Position numbers and translations under genes: made by a program. Positions 36,177 to 44,123 of a DNA stretch of 55,264 nucleotides are shown piece after piece. The notes under the pieces are model-generated. The model was given only the letters and a program-made list of their open reading frames with translations. It was not told the origin of the DNA and did not search any database. This DNA comes from an uncultured Cryomorphaceae bacterium (GTDB lineage: Bacteria > Bacteroidota > Bacteroidia > Flavobacteriales > Schleiferiaceae), in contig CACMMX010000012.1 in the NCBI GenBank assembly GCA_902614915.1, positions 1-55,264 on the forward strand, given 5' to 3'. Each line of letters begins with the position of its first letter. Positions within the stretch are counted from its first letter, which is position 1.

Positions 36177-37742
36177 ATGAAAAAGCTAATTACAAACCTC
36201 CTTGTGTTAAGTACGTTCTTGAGTAATGCACAGCATATAGTCAATTATGGTATGTTAGGGAATCCAACTAACTTAATATCAAATCCCTCTGCAGATCCAA
36301 TGACTAATTTCCATTTAGGATATGCACATTTTAATCAGGATTTAAACTTTGGTCTTACTGCCGGTGATTTATTTGCTGGAGGGAATGGTGTCTTAGGAAA
36401 TTTAAGTGCTCTTGATAAAGATTTTTTTACTGTTACCAATGAGCTTCATCTTGATGTTATCAATATAGGTTTTAAAATAGGTAAAAACTATCTATATGCA
36501 GGAACTCAATTGGACTTTTGGACTCGCTTGGACGTCGATCTAGACATGATACGCTTCGCATATTCCGGTATGACAGATGACCTAGGTAATTTAGATTCTA
36601 ATTTTGTCGGTGATTTCTCTGATTTTGGTTTTTCACAAGATGCCATAGTTACTGCTTATATTGGTTTTCAACGTTCTTTTTGGGATAATCGACTTAGAAT
36701 TGGTGCTGCATATAATCAAAATAGATATTATGCTGGTGTTCGAATGATTACGAATGAATTGAGTTTAACATCCACACCTCAAACCAATGGGTTGGTAGAA
36801 TTAGATGTTGGAATAGATCTCGACATCATTTCTTCTAACTTTTTTGATAAAAATGACATTACTGACTTGAGTGTGGATTCGCTCAAGTCTAAGGTTGTTC
36901 ATTTTGATAAAGATGGAAACATTAATGTATCGCTGCAAAATTTATTAGCTACTCCAATGGGTATTTCAAATTCATTTAATATTGGTTTTACTGCCATGCC
37001 CCTTAGACAACTTGAATTTAGTTTTAATATAAATGGCTTAGGCATTTCAGGATTTACTGGCTTGGGTGATGCTCAGCACAAACTAAAGGAATCTAAAAAC
37101 ATTAGTGGATTCGTTTATAATAGCCAGCCTGGCGATACGATAGTAGATGAAATTAACAATGTTATAGCAGAATACATCGATGAATTAGATAGCTTAAATA
37201 CAACACTATATTTTCAGACACCTTCCGCTTATGACGTGGTAATCCCTCGAACCATACAAAGTGCAATGAATTTTTACATTAGTAGACGATCGTACATAGG
37301 TATACATTATACTTCAAGATTTAATTCTGTCCGTGATTATGACTATCTAGGTTTTAATGGATTTTGGTGGTGTGCAAACCAATTACAAGTCAAAGCGGGT
37401 TACTATGCTGCCTTGGATGGAATGAACGCAAACTTTTTAAATCTGGCCTTACAATTTAGACTAACACCATTTATGCAAGTTTTCGTAGGCACACGCTCAG
37501 TGATGGACTTTGCGACAATTGGAAATGAACTTATGTCCTCTGAAGTGGACCTAAAAGACTTCACCATAAATGATTTAGTAGTTCCCTTAAACTTTTCTAA
37601 TGTTCACCTTACAGTAGGAGCTAGTTTAGGCTTGTATGATAAAAGATTCAAGGATGAGAAAAAAACCAGAGAGGCAGCAAAGAAGGCCAACGAGGTTAAA
37701 AAAATATCAAAAGGCCTAGAAGTTTCATATCATTGCATTTAA
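36177..37742 (+). CDS. DUF5723 family outer-membrane beta-barrel protein
   Basis: A 521-residue exported protein. Signal peptide about 1-18 (ending LSNAQ). The start HIVNYGMLGNPTNLISNPSADP matches the beginning of DUF5723 proteins, and the rest alternates strands with aromatic residues (GYAHFNQDLNFGL, FQRSFWDNRLRIGAAYNQNRYY, YIGIHYTSRFNSVRDYDYLGFNG), as expected of a barrel. The final ~25 residues (KKTREAAKKANEVKK) are charged. The partner gene, 12 bases upstream, is the giant lipoprotein, so a surface-protein and barrel pair is likely; PorP/SprF with SprB is a formal analogue only. Function unknown. Confidence 0.8.
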   Translation: MKKLITNLLVLSTFLSNAQHIVNYGMLGNPTNLISNPSADPMTNFHLGYAHFNQDLNFGLTAGDLFAGGNGVLGNLSALDKDFFTVTNELHLDVINIGFKIGKNYLYAGTQLDFWTRLDVDLDMIRFAYSGMTDDLGNLDSNFVGDFSDFGFSQDAIVTAYIGFQRSFWDNRLRIGAAYNQNRYYAGVRMITNELSLTSTPQTNGLVELDVGIDLDIISSNFFDKNDITDLSVDSLKSKVVHFDKDGNINVSLQNLLATPMGISNSFNIGFTAMPLRQLEFSFNINGLGISGFTGLGDAQHKLKESKNISGFVYNSQPGDTIVDEINNVIAEYIDELDSLNTTLYFQTPSAYDVVIPRTIQSAMNFYISRRSYIGIHYTSRFNSVRDYDYLGFNGFWWCANQLQVKAGYYAALDGMNANFLNLALQFRLTPFMQVFVGTRSVMDFATIGNELMSSEVDLKDFTINDLVVPLNFSNVHLTVGASLGLYDKRFKDEKKTREAAKKANEVKKISKGLEVSYHCI

Positions 37743-37768
37743 GGAATGGTCAAATTCTGATAACGAAG

Positions 37769-37948
37769 TCACTGGAGAATCAAATGGAATGGGTTATTTG
37801 AAGCATAAATGCCTGATCCTTTGAAGTCTCCAAGATTTTTATTATCCCTTGTCTTAAAATCAAAATTGAAAGGTTCATATTGATGTTTTTTTACAACTTC
37901 AAATAGGTTTGATCCATCATGAACTTGCTTTTCTAGTTTGAATTTCAC
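37769..37948 (-). CDS. Possible small protein downstream of mnmE (59 residues)
   Basis: A GTG-initiated frame of 59 codons on the minus strand begins 50 bases after the mnmE stop. Its translation is basic and balanced in composition (contains KFKLEKQVHDGSNLFEVVKK and ends FHLILQ). An in-frame TAA sits just upstream, so it cannot be longer. There is no recognisable family, and no ATG or Shine-Dalgarno. In AT-rich DNA a chance frame of this size is possible, so it is reported as tentative. Confidence 0.3.
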   Translation of the reverse strand: MKFKLEKQVHDGSNLFEVVKKHQYEPFNFDFKTRDNKNLGDFKGSGIYASNNPFHLILQ

Positions 37949-37998
37949 GGATTTCTTTTATTTGATATTAAACAAATACATTGTATTTCCTTGGCATG

Positions 37999-39378
37999 TT
38001 ACTTTCCGATACAAAACTTGCTAAATATATTCGAAAGTAATTCTTCCGATGATATTGTTCCTGTAATCTCACCCAAACCGTCTAAAGCCAATCTTAAATC
38101 TTGAGCAAGTAAATCTCCAGGAATATTCATTTCCACCGCATTTATACTGTCATCAAGAGCCTCTGAAGTCCGTCGTAAAGCATCCGCATGCCGAGCATTG
38201 GTCACAATTGTTTGAGAAGAAGAATGTGCTGTCCATGTAGTAGCATCGTTTAGGGCCTCTAATAGAGAATTCAACCCTTTTTTTGATTTTGCCGAAATAT
38301 GAAAAATATCATATTTAAATTCTTTGAATAAATCTAATGTTGTAGTAGTTTCTTCTTTATCTGTTTTATTGAGACATATAAATAGTTTTGCCTGAGGAGC
38401 ACACCTTTTTATATTTTCAATTCGCTTCTCGATATCTTTTTCCGGAGAAGTTGCATCAATGAGGTAGAAAATGACATCTGCTTTCTCTGCCGCTTTGAGA
38501 GCTTTTTGAATGCCAATTTTCTCTATGGAATCTTCCGTATTTCGGATACCCGCTGTATCTATTAGCCGGTAGGATAGTCCGGCATAATTAAAGGAATCTT
38601 CTATCGTATCTCTTGTTGTACCCGCAATATCACTTACAATAGCACGGTCTTCTCCGAGTAAACTATTCAAGAGCGTTGATTTGCCTGAATTAGGAGCACC
38701 TAGTATTGCTGTTGCTATCCCATTTTTAATCGCATTACCGTATTTAAAACTGTCTAAAAGCGACTGCACATTTGTTTTGAGTGATTCAAGCATTTTCAGC
38801 AGCTGCTTCCGTGAAGCGAATTCAACATCTTCTTCACTAAAGTCTAATTCTAGTTCTATCATTGAGGCAAAATGTACCAATTCATCTCGGAAAGAATCGA
38901 TTTCTGAGGATAGACCACCTTTAAGTTGGCGCATTGCTACGTCATGCATAGTTTTATTTTCAGCATGAATGAGGTCGGCTACAGCCTCTGATTGTGCTAA
39001 ATCCATACGCCCGTTCATGAAGGCCCTCATCGTGTATTCTCCCGGATCAGCTAAACGTGCTCCTGTCTGTAAAAGACATTCTATAATTCGTTGAATTATA
39101 AAACGTGAACCGTGACAACTGATTTCAAAGCTTTCTTCTCCGGTAAAACTTTTCCCTTCATCAAAGAAGGTGATGAGTACTTCGTCGATTTGTTCGTCTT
39201 TGTCATAGAAATTTCCAAAATAGGCTTGGTGAGAATTATAGCCGCTTTCTGATTTACGTTTTGAATTGAAAAAAGGGGTAATAATAGAATGTGAATTTTT
39301 ACCACTTACTCTAATTATTGCCAAAGCACCAATACCTTGTGGAGTTGATAAGGCGCAAATAATATCATCTCGAAGCAT
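37999..39378 (-). CDS. mnmE: tRNA uridine-5-carboxymethylaminomethyl modification GTPase
   Basis: A 459-residue protein with the full MnmE plan: an N-terminal tetrahydrofolate-binding domain (DDIICALSTPQGIGALAIIRVSG, then GEYTMRAFMNGRMDLAQSEAV), a central helical domain, a G domain near 225-380 (G1 GAPNSGKST, G2 GTTRDT, G3 DTAGI, G4 NKTD), and the C-terminal FCIGK with the catalytic cysteine. With MnmG it makes cmnm5U34 in tRNA. Full length. Its promoter TTTG-N17-TATCTTTG ends four bases before the ATG. Confidence 0.97.
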   Translation of the reverse strand: MLRDDIICALSTPQGIGALAIIRVSGKNSHSIITPFFNSKRKSESGYNSHQAYFGNFYDKDEQIDEVLITFFDEGKSFTGEESFEISCHGSRFIIQRIIECLLQTGARLADPGEYTMRAFMNGRMDLAQSEAVADLIHAENKTMHDVAMRQLKGGLSSEIDSFRDELVHFASMIELELDFSEEDVEFASRKQLLKMLESLKTNVQSLLDSFKYGNAIKNGIATAILGAPNSGKSTLLNSLLGEDRAIVSDIAGTTRDTIEDSFNYAGLSYRLIDTAGIRNTEDSIEKIGIQKALKAAEKADVIFYLIDATSPEKDIEKRIENIKRCAPQAKLFICLNKTDKEETTTTLDLFKEFKYDIFHISAKSKKGLNSLLEALNDATTWTAHSSSQTIVTNARHADALRRTSEALDDSINAVEMNIPGDLLAQDLRLALDGLGEITGTISSEELLSNIFSKFCIGK

Positions 39379-39382
39379 AAGT

Positions 39383-39411
39383 CAAAGATACATCCTTAAC
39401 TAATGAGCAAA
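39383..39411 (-). promoter_or_regulatory. Promoter of mnmE (TTTG-N17-TATCTTTG)
   Basis: On the minus strand, an exact -33 TTTG (39408-39411) and -7 TATCTTTG (39383-39390) are 17 bases apart, the full Bacteroidota consensus. Four bases separate the -7 box from the ATG at 39378, predicting a leaderless transcript. Confidence 0.75.
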
Positions 39412-39451
39412 GAAATTTGTGAAGAAAGGAATTCTATTGAGTGTTGGGTAG

Positions 39452-39459
39452 TACATTTG
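39452..39459 (+). promoter_or_regulatory. -7 promoter box (TACATTTG) of sucD
   Basis: Exact TAnnTTTG, 24 bases before the chosen sucD ATG at 39484. It lies within the coding stretch that would exist if the ATG at 39403 were the start, which argues against that upstream start. Confidence 0.65.
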
Positions 39460-39483
39460 TACGACTCCAATAAACACCATTTT

Positions 39484-40365
39484 ATGAGCGTACTAGTCAA
39501 CAAGAATTCAAATATAATTGTACAAGGTTTTACTGGAAAAGAGGGCACCTTTCATGCTACTCAAATGATTGAATATGGCACCAATGTAGTCGGCGGTGTA
39601 ACACCAGGTAAAGGCGGATTAACTCACCTTGATAGACCTGTATTTAATACAGTAAGTGAAGCTGTCGAAAAGACCCAAGCAAATACTTCAATAATTTTCA
39701 TACCTCCAGCATTTGCTGCTGACGGCATTATGGAAGCCGCAGAGGCAGGTATCAAAGTAATTATTTGTATTACAGAAGGAATTCCTGTTTCTGATATGAT
39801 TAAAGTGAAGGAATATTTGAAAGATAAATCTTGTACTTTAATTGGTCCCAATTGTCCAGGTGTCATGACTGCAGGGGAAGCAAAAGTTGGGATTATGCCA
39901 GGGTTTATATTCAAAAAAGGATCAGTAGGCATTGTTAGTAAATCAGGAACTTTGACTTATGAGGCTGTAGATCAGTGTACGAAGGCTGGTCTTGGTCAAA
40001 CAACAGCAATAGGAATAGGTGGTGATCCAATTATTGGAACAACGACAAAGGAAGCTGTAGAATTGCTGATGAACGACAAAGAAACGGAAGGAATAATAAT
40101 GATAGGTGAAATCGGCGGACAATTAGAGGCAGATGCGGGCCATTGGATAAAGGAGAATGGTACTAAACCTGTTGTTGCTTTCATTGCTGGTGAAACAGCT
40201 CCAGCTGGAAGAACAATGGGCCATGCTGGAGCAATTATAGGTGGTTCAGAAGACACCGCCGCTGCCAAGAAGTCTATCTTGCGCAGTTGCGGAATTACCG
40301 TGGTAGACTCTCCAGCAGATTTGGGAATTACTATGGCAAAGCTTTTAGGTAAAGCCTTACAATAG
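39484..40365 (+). CDS. sucD: Succinate--CoA ligase [ADP-forming] subunit alpha
   Basis: A 293-residue protein with all SucD marks: [24 protein letters not shown] (CoA-binding Rossmann start), [44 protein letters not shown], and the phosphohistidine segment GAGxxxx-like [13 protein letters not shown] near 248. Partner of SucC. The ATG at 39484 fits the family start; the ATG at 39403 would add 27 residues unlike the family. sucC lies 33 kb away and each has its own -7 box. Confidence 0.96.
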   Translation: MSVLVNKNSNIIVQGFTGKEGTFHATQMIEYGTNVVGGVTPGKGGLTHLDRPVFNTVSEAVEKTQANTSIIFIPPAFAADGIMEAAEAGIKVIICITEGIPVSDMIKVKEYLKDKSCTLIGPNCPGVMTAGEAKVGIMPGFIFKKGSVGIVSKSGTLTYEAVDQCTKAGLGQTTAIGIGGDPIIGTTTKEAVELLMNDKETEGIIMIGEIGGQLEADAGHWIKENGTKPVVAFIAGETAPAGRTMGHAGAIIGGSEDTAAAKKSILRSCGITVVDSPADLGITMAKLLGKALQ

Positions 40366-40598
40366 AAAAAAGTTGCCTACTTGATAACAAGGATTTTCAA
40401 CATATTTAGCTAGATGACTGTAATTTTCTTCAATTAAACGACGTTTAAGTTTAATATTAAGGTTTAAGTCGATTGTTGTAGGGCGCATTAATTGTGACTA
40501 TTGATAATTAATTAAATCTCACACTTCACTCTTTGACTTATAAATAAATATTCAGTATTGAAGTAAAATTTAGCATTGAAAATAAAATTATTGTTACG

Positions 40599-40626
40599 TT
40601 GAAATATGGAAAATCTTGTAGGTTTG
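40599..40626 (+). promoter_or_regulatory. Promoter of fabG (TTG-N17-TAGGTTTG)
   Basis: A TTG at 40599-40601 and an exact -7 TAGGTTTG at 40619-40626 are 17 bases apart. The box ends 32 bases before the fabG ATG. The rest of the 293-base gap (40366-40598) holds no gene or hairpin I can support. Confidence 0.62.
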
Positions 40627-40658
40627 TTATCTAAGAAATCGGTGAATAGCGAATCATT

Positions 40659-41405
40659 ATGAGTTTATTAAAAGGAAAGACAGCAATCATTACGGGTGCT
40701 TCCAAGGGAATTGGAAAAGGCATTGCAGAAGTGTTTGTCAAAAATGGTGCGAACTTAGCCTTTACTTATTTAAGTTCTGTAGAAAGGGGTCAAGCATTGG
40801 AAAAAGAGTTAAAAGAACATGGTACTCAAGTTAAAGGATACCGTTCGGATGCATCCAAAATGGAAGATGCTGAAGACCTTGTAGCTCAAGTTATCGAGGA
40901 CTTCGGAGTGATAGACATAGTGGTCAACAATGCGGGTATTACAAAAGATACGCTCTTAATGAGAATGACTGAAGAGGACTTCAACAGAGTGATAGAAGTA
41001 AACTTAAATTCAGTGTTTAACATGACCAAATCGGTTCAACGCACTTTTTTAAAACAACGTGCCGGATCGATAGTAAATATAAGTTCTGTGGTGGGTGTAA
41101 AAGGAAATGCTGGACAAGCTAATTATTCAGCGTCTAAGGCTGGAATTATAGGTTTCACAAAATCGGTAGCGCTAGAATTAGGCTCGAGAAACATTCGCTG
41201 CAATGCGATAGCCCCTGGTTTTATAGAAACTGAGATGACTGCTGTATTGGATGAAACTACAGTATCACAGTGGAGAGAAGGTATACCGCTTAAAAGAGGA
41301 GGAAGTCCAGAGGATGTTGCCAACGCTTGTTTATTTTTAGCATCAGATTTGAGTAACTACATTAGCGGGCAAGTTCTTAATGTTTGCGGTGGAATGTTGA
41401 CTTGA
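40659..41405 (+). CDS. fabG: 3-oxoacyl-[acyl-carrier-protein] reductase
   Basis: A 248-residue short-chain dehydrogenase: TGASKGIGKG cofactor loop (13-22), NNAGITKDTLLMRM, catalytic serine in VNISSVVG, YSASKAGI (YxxxK), and a C-terminal GQVLNVCGGM. The NAGITKD, LLMRM and GVKGNAGQANYSASK stretches are characteristic of FabG, which reduces 3-oxoacyl-ACP with NADPH in fatty acid elongation. Its stop codon shares a base with the ATG of the next gene (TGATG). Confidence 0.93.
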   Translation: MSLLKGKTAIITGASKGIGKGIAEVFVKNGANLAFTYLSSVERGQALEKELKEHGTQVKGYRSDASKMEDAEDLVAQVIEDFGVIDIVVNNAGITKDTLLMRMTEEDFNRVIEVNLNSVFNMTKSVQRTFLKQRAGSIVNISSVVGVKGNAGQANYSASKAGIIGFTKSVALELGSRNIRCNAIAPGFIETEMTAVLDETTVSQWREGIPLKRGGSPEDVANACLFLASDLSNYISGQVLNVCGGMLT

Positions 41406-43009
41406 TGTTCAGTGTAGTAGCTGCATTATTCGCACTAATCGGAGGTGTCGTAGTTGCTGCCTACTTATATTACAGGCGAGGCGTTAAATTTTCTTGGGAT
41501 TTAGCGATTTTGCGTTGTATATGGTTCTCTTTTTTAATTTATGCGATTCTTTCTCCTCCCGCAGAGAAAGTGATAGAGGATAAAATCAAACCACACCTTA
41601 CTGTTCTTGTGGATACAACTGCCTCCCTAGGCATTGATAAGGACAGTCTAATGATCCATGCCTCTGAACCTTTTAGTTCACTTGGTTATCATGTAGATAT
41701 TAAAGGATACTCAGAAAATAACATACCCTCGCAAACCAGTTGGGCGTATGTAGGTGACGGCCATATTTCTAGTGTGCCTGGCATAAATACTCCACAATAT
41801 TTCTCCCTTCAACCTTCTAAAGAACTTCAACCAAGTTCATTAATTCAAGGAATTGTGGTTCCACCAAGAGTACTAAAGGGTTCATCTATGAATATTCGGA
41901 TATTAGCCCATCCTGAATGCGAGGTAGTTATCAAATTTAATAGAGTGAAACACGCTGATCGAATATGGACAACGAATGCTCCTCTAAACCCGGGTTACTT
42001 TTCTGTAAAGGTTGAAGCTCGTTTAAACGAGAGAATTGAAGAGTTAGAAACTACTATTGAAGTATCTAGGTCTTTAGCTACTATTTTGATAGTTAGGAAT
42101 GCCCCTCATCCTCACGAGGGTATGGTTCGAAGGATTTGTAAAGCAAAAGGTATAGCCGTTCAAACAGTCAATTGGAACGAATTGAGTAATATCAGAAATT
42201 TCTCGGGACCTATAATTACGCTTGGGGGCCGCGAGGCGGCTTTAACTGCTTTGATTCAACGTAGCAAAGTTCCATTGCTTCATTTAGACATAGCAGGAGC
42301 AAACTCGTATCCAAAGAAAGACGTTTATTCCAATTCGATATTCGATTCATCATTAAAAGTATATTATCGAAAAAGTTTACCCTCAATTAAAGTTGGTGAA
42401 CAGAGTATTGATGCAAGAGGTATCCATTGGTATAAAAGCGCACTTGATAATGCAAATTCTTTAATTGCATTTGAAAAGTTGGTTAAAATATTATTGCAAC
42501 GGTATGACCCCGTTCAACTAGTGCTTACTCTTCCGCAACAAGCTCAAATGAGAGAGCGTATTCTTGTGTCAGCAGCCGCAGTAAACGGCCGGTCTGAAGC
42601 CATTCCTTCAACCATATCCGGCTTTGTAAGTTTGCACGATAAAATCATAGAAAAGCTGACTTTTAAGTCAGATGGATTAAGCATGATTTCTTCGTTTATA
42701 CCCCGCGTTCCAGGACAATACGAAGTTGTTACTGAGGGAACAACAGAATTCGGTCCTATTGGAGCTAAGTCTATTGTTCAGGTTAATACTCTCGATATTG
42801 AATTGGTTAGAAAGTTTAATAACACTCAATTTAACTTTTGGAAGAGTAATGGGGCACAAGAGTTGGATTCAGTCGAACAAAAAGTACTTCCAATAGAAAT
42901 CAGTTATAAAAAAGAAACTCCCCAACACCTTTATTGGTGGTATTGGGGAATTACTCTTTTTGCGGCTGCTGCTGAATGGATTATTCGAAGAAGCAGAGGT
43001 TTGATTTAG
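41405..43009 (+). CDS. Membrane protein with VWA/BatA-like layout, function unknown
   Basis: A 534-residue membrane protein. Two helices at the N terminus (about 1-22 and 30-50), a large periplasmic or cytoplasmic part, and a final helix (about 510-528, WWYWGITLFAAAAEW) ending in RRSRG. After helix 2 comes HLTVLVDTTASLG, a von Willebrand A-like strand whose D-x-T-x-S only partly fits the MIDAS motif. This layout resembles BatA-like and large VWA membrane proteins of Bacteroidota, but no clear family match was found. Coupled to fabG by a TGATG overlap; overlaps the convergent TlpA-like gene by four bases. Role unknown. Confidence 0.72.
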   Translation: MFSVVAALFALIGGVVVAAYLYYRRGVKFSWDLAILRCIWFSFLIYAILSPPAEKVIEDKIKPHLTVLVDTTASLGIDKDSLMIHASEPFSSLGYHVDIKGYSENNIPSQTSWAYVGDGHISSVPGINTPQYFSLQPSKELQPSSLIQGIVVPPRVLKGSSMNIRILAHPECEVVIKFNRVKHADRIWTTNAPLNPGYFSVKVEARLNERIEELETTIEVSRSLATILIVRNAPHPHEGMVRRICKAKGIAVQTVNWNELSNIRNFSGPIITLGGREAALTALIQRSKVPLLHLDIAGANSYPKKDVYSNSIFDSSLKVYYRKSLPSIKVGEQSIDARGIHWYKSALDNANSLIAFEKLVKILLQRYDPVQLVLTLPQQAQMRERILVSAAAVNGRSEAIPSTISGFVSLHDKIIEKLTFKSDGLSMISSFIPRVPGQYEVVTEGTTEFGPIGAKSIVQVNTLDIELVRKFNNTQFNFWKSNGAQELDSVEQKVLPIEISYKKETPQHLYWWYWGITLFAAAAEWIIRRSRGLI

Positions 43010-44082
43010 AGATTTGCAGCTAGAAACTCTCCAAGCTCATTCGGCTCTAAATTTTTTGCTACAATAATTCCCTCCTCATCCAGTAAAATATTTTGTGGAA
43101 TAAATGTAATGCCGTAATATGTAGATATTTCATTTTGCCAAAATTTTAGATCTGATACTTGTGGCCAAGGTAATCCGTCTTCCTTTATCCCTTGTTTCCA
43201 TGAATTTTCATCCCTGTCAAGGCTTACGCCAAGTATATTGAAACCTTGTTCAGCGTACGAATTGAATAAGTTTAATAGAGCAGGATTGGCTGCTCTACAA
43301 GGCTTACACCATGAAGCCCAAAAATCAACCAATACATACTTACCATCGACTGCCAATACATTAAGAGGTTCACCATTAGGGGTTAATTGAGAAAAGTCTT
43401 TAAACTTATTTCCAATTGCTGAACGTTCAAAGACAACTATTTTTTCCGTTAGTTTGATGTAGTCTGGAGCGTCGCGATATTGATCACTTACTTGTTCAAA
43501 AACTGCCTTGAGATCTTCGTAGGAATAATCACCACCTTGTCCTGAAAGAATAATTGCCGCACCAAGAATATCGTTTCTTTTGGCAAAATCAATATTGATT
43601 TTTTTTTGGTTATCCATAAGCTGCATTGCTTCAGCCCGAATTTCATTTTGAGCCTGAACATTTCCAGAGTCCATGGCGACCATATATTTTTGTTCAAGTA
43701 ATTGCATTGTTTCACTAAAAAAAGCACCTCTTGCATTAAGAGCGTCGGCCGAATCGTTCATTACGCCAGCCTCCACATTATACCCGGTCCCCTCATCAAA
43801 AGTTATGTTTACGTCACTTCCATCATGATAATAAATTACAGGTTGACCTAGCTCTAATACTTGTACCATCGTAAATTGATTATCAATAGGATTAATTCGT
43901 GCGGATAATTTACCATTAGTCAAGTTCCCGTCGTAAATAACGGAATCACCTTCAATAGAAACTTTCACAGCACTATTCTCAGCACTTGGAATATCAATAG
44001 TAAGTTCAAATCCTTCTGAGCCGTAATTGTTACATGCAGAAAGGAAGGAAGCTAATGCAGCAATTATGATTATTTTCTTCAT
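43006..44082 (-). CDS. TlpA-like thioredoxin lipoprotein with N-terminal DUF4369-like domain
   Basis: A 358-residue lipoprotein: signal MKKIIIIAALASFLSAC with lipidated Cys17, a strand-rich N-terminal domain (25-110) like DUF4369, a helical stretch, and a C-terminal TlpA/ResA-like thioredoxin fold with WASWCKPCR (C259, C262) and cis-proline IPQNILLDEEG. It would sit on the periplasmic side and reduce disulfides, e.g. in cytochrome c maturation; targets are unknown. Divergent from the S46 peptidase gene. GTAATTTG upstream (44106-44113) is a weak promoter candidate. Confidence 0.88.
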   Translation of the reverse strand: MKKIIIIAALASFLSACNNYGSEGFELTIDIPSAENSAVKVSIEGDSVIYDGNLTNGKLSARINPIDNQFTMVQVLELGQPVIYYHDGSDVNITFDEGTGYNVEAGVMNDSADALNARGAFFSETMQLLEQKYMVAMDSGNVQAQNEIRAEAMQLMDNQKKINIDFAKRNDILGAAIILSGQGGDYSYEDLKAVFEQVSDQYRDAPDYIKLTEKIVVFERSAIGNKFKDFSQLTPNGEPLNVLAVDGKYVLVDFWASWCKPCRAANPALLNLFNSYAEQGFNILGVSLDRDENSWKQGIKEDGLPWPQVSDLKFWQNEISTYYGITFIPQNILLDEEGIIVAKNLEPNELGEFLAANL

Positions 44083-44123
44083 TGTTTCATTAAGTTTATA
44101 GCATGCAAATTACAACTCTTAAG

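Noticed and set aside
39403-39483. N-terminal extension of sucD from the ATG at 39403
   Set aside because: The extension is unlike SucD and contains an exact -7 box at 39452-39459; the ATG at 39484 matches the family start.
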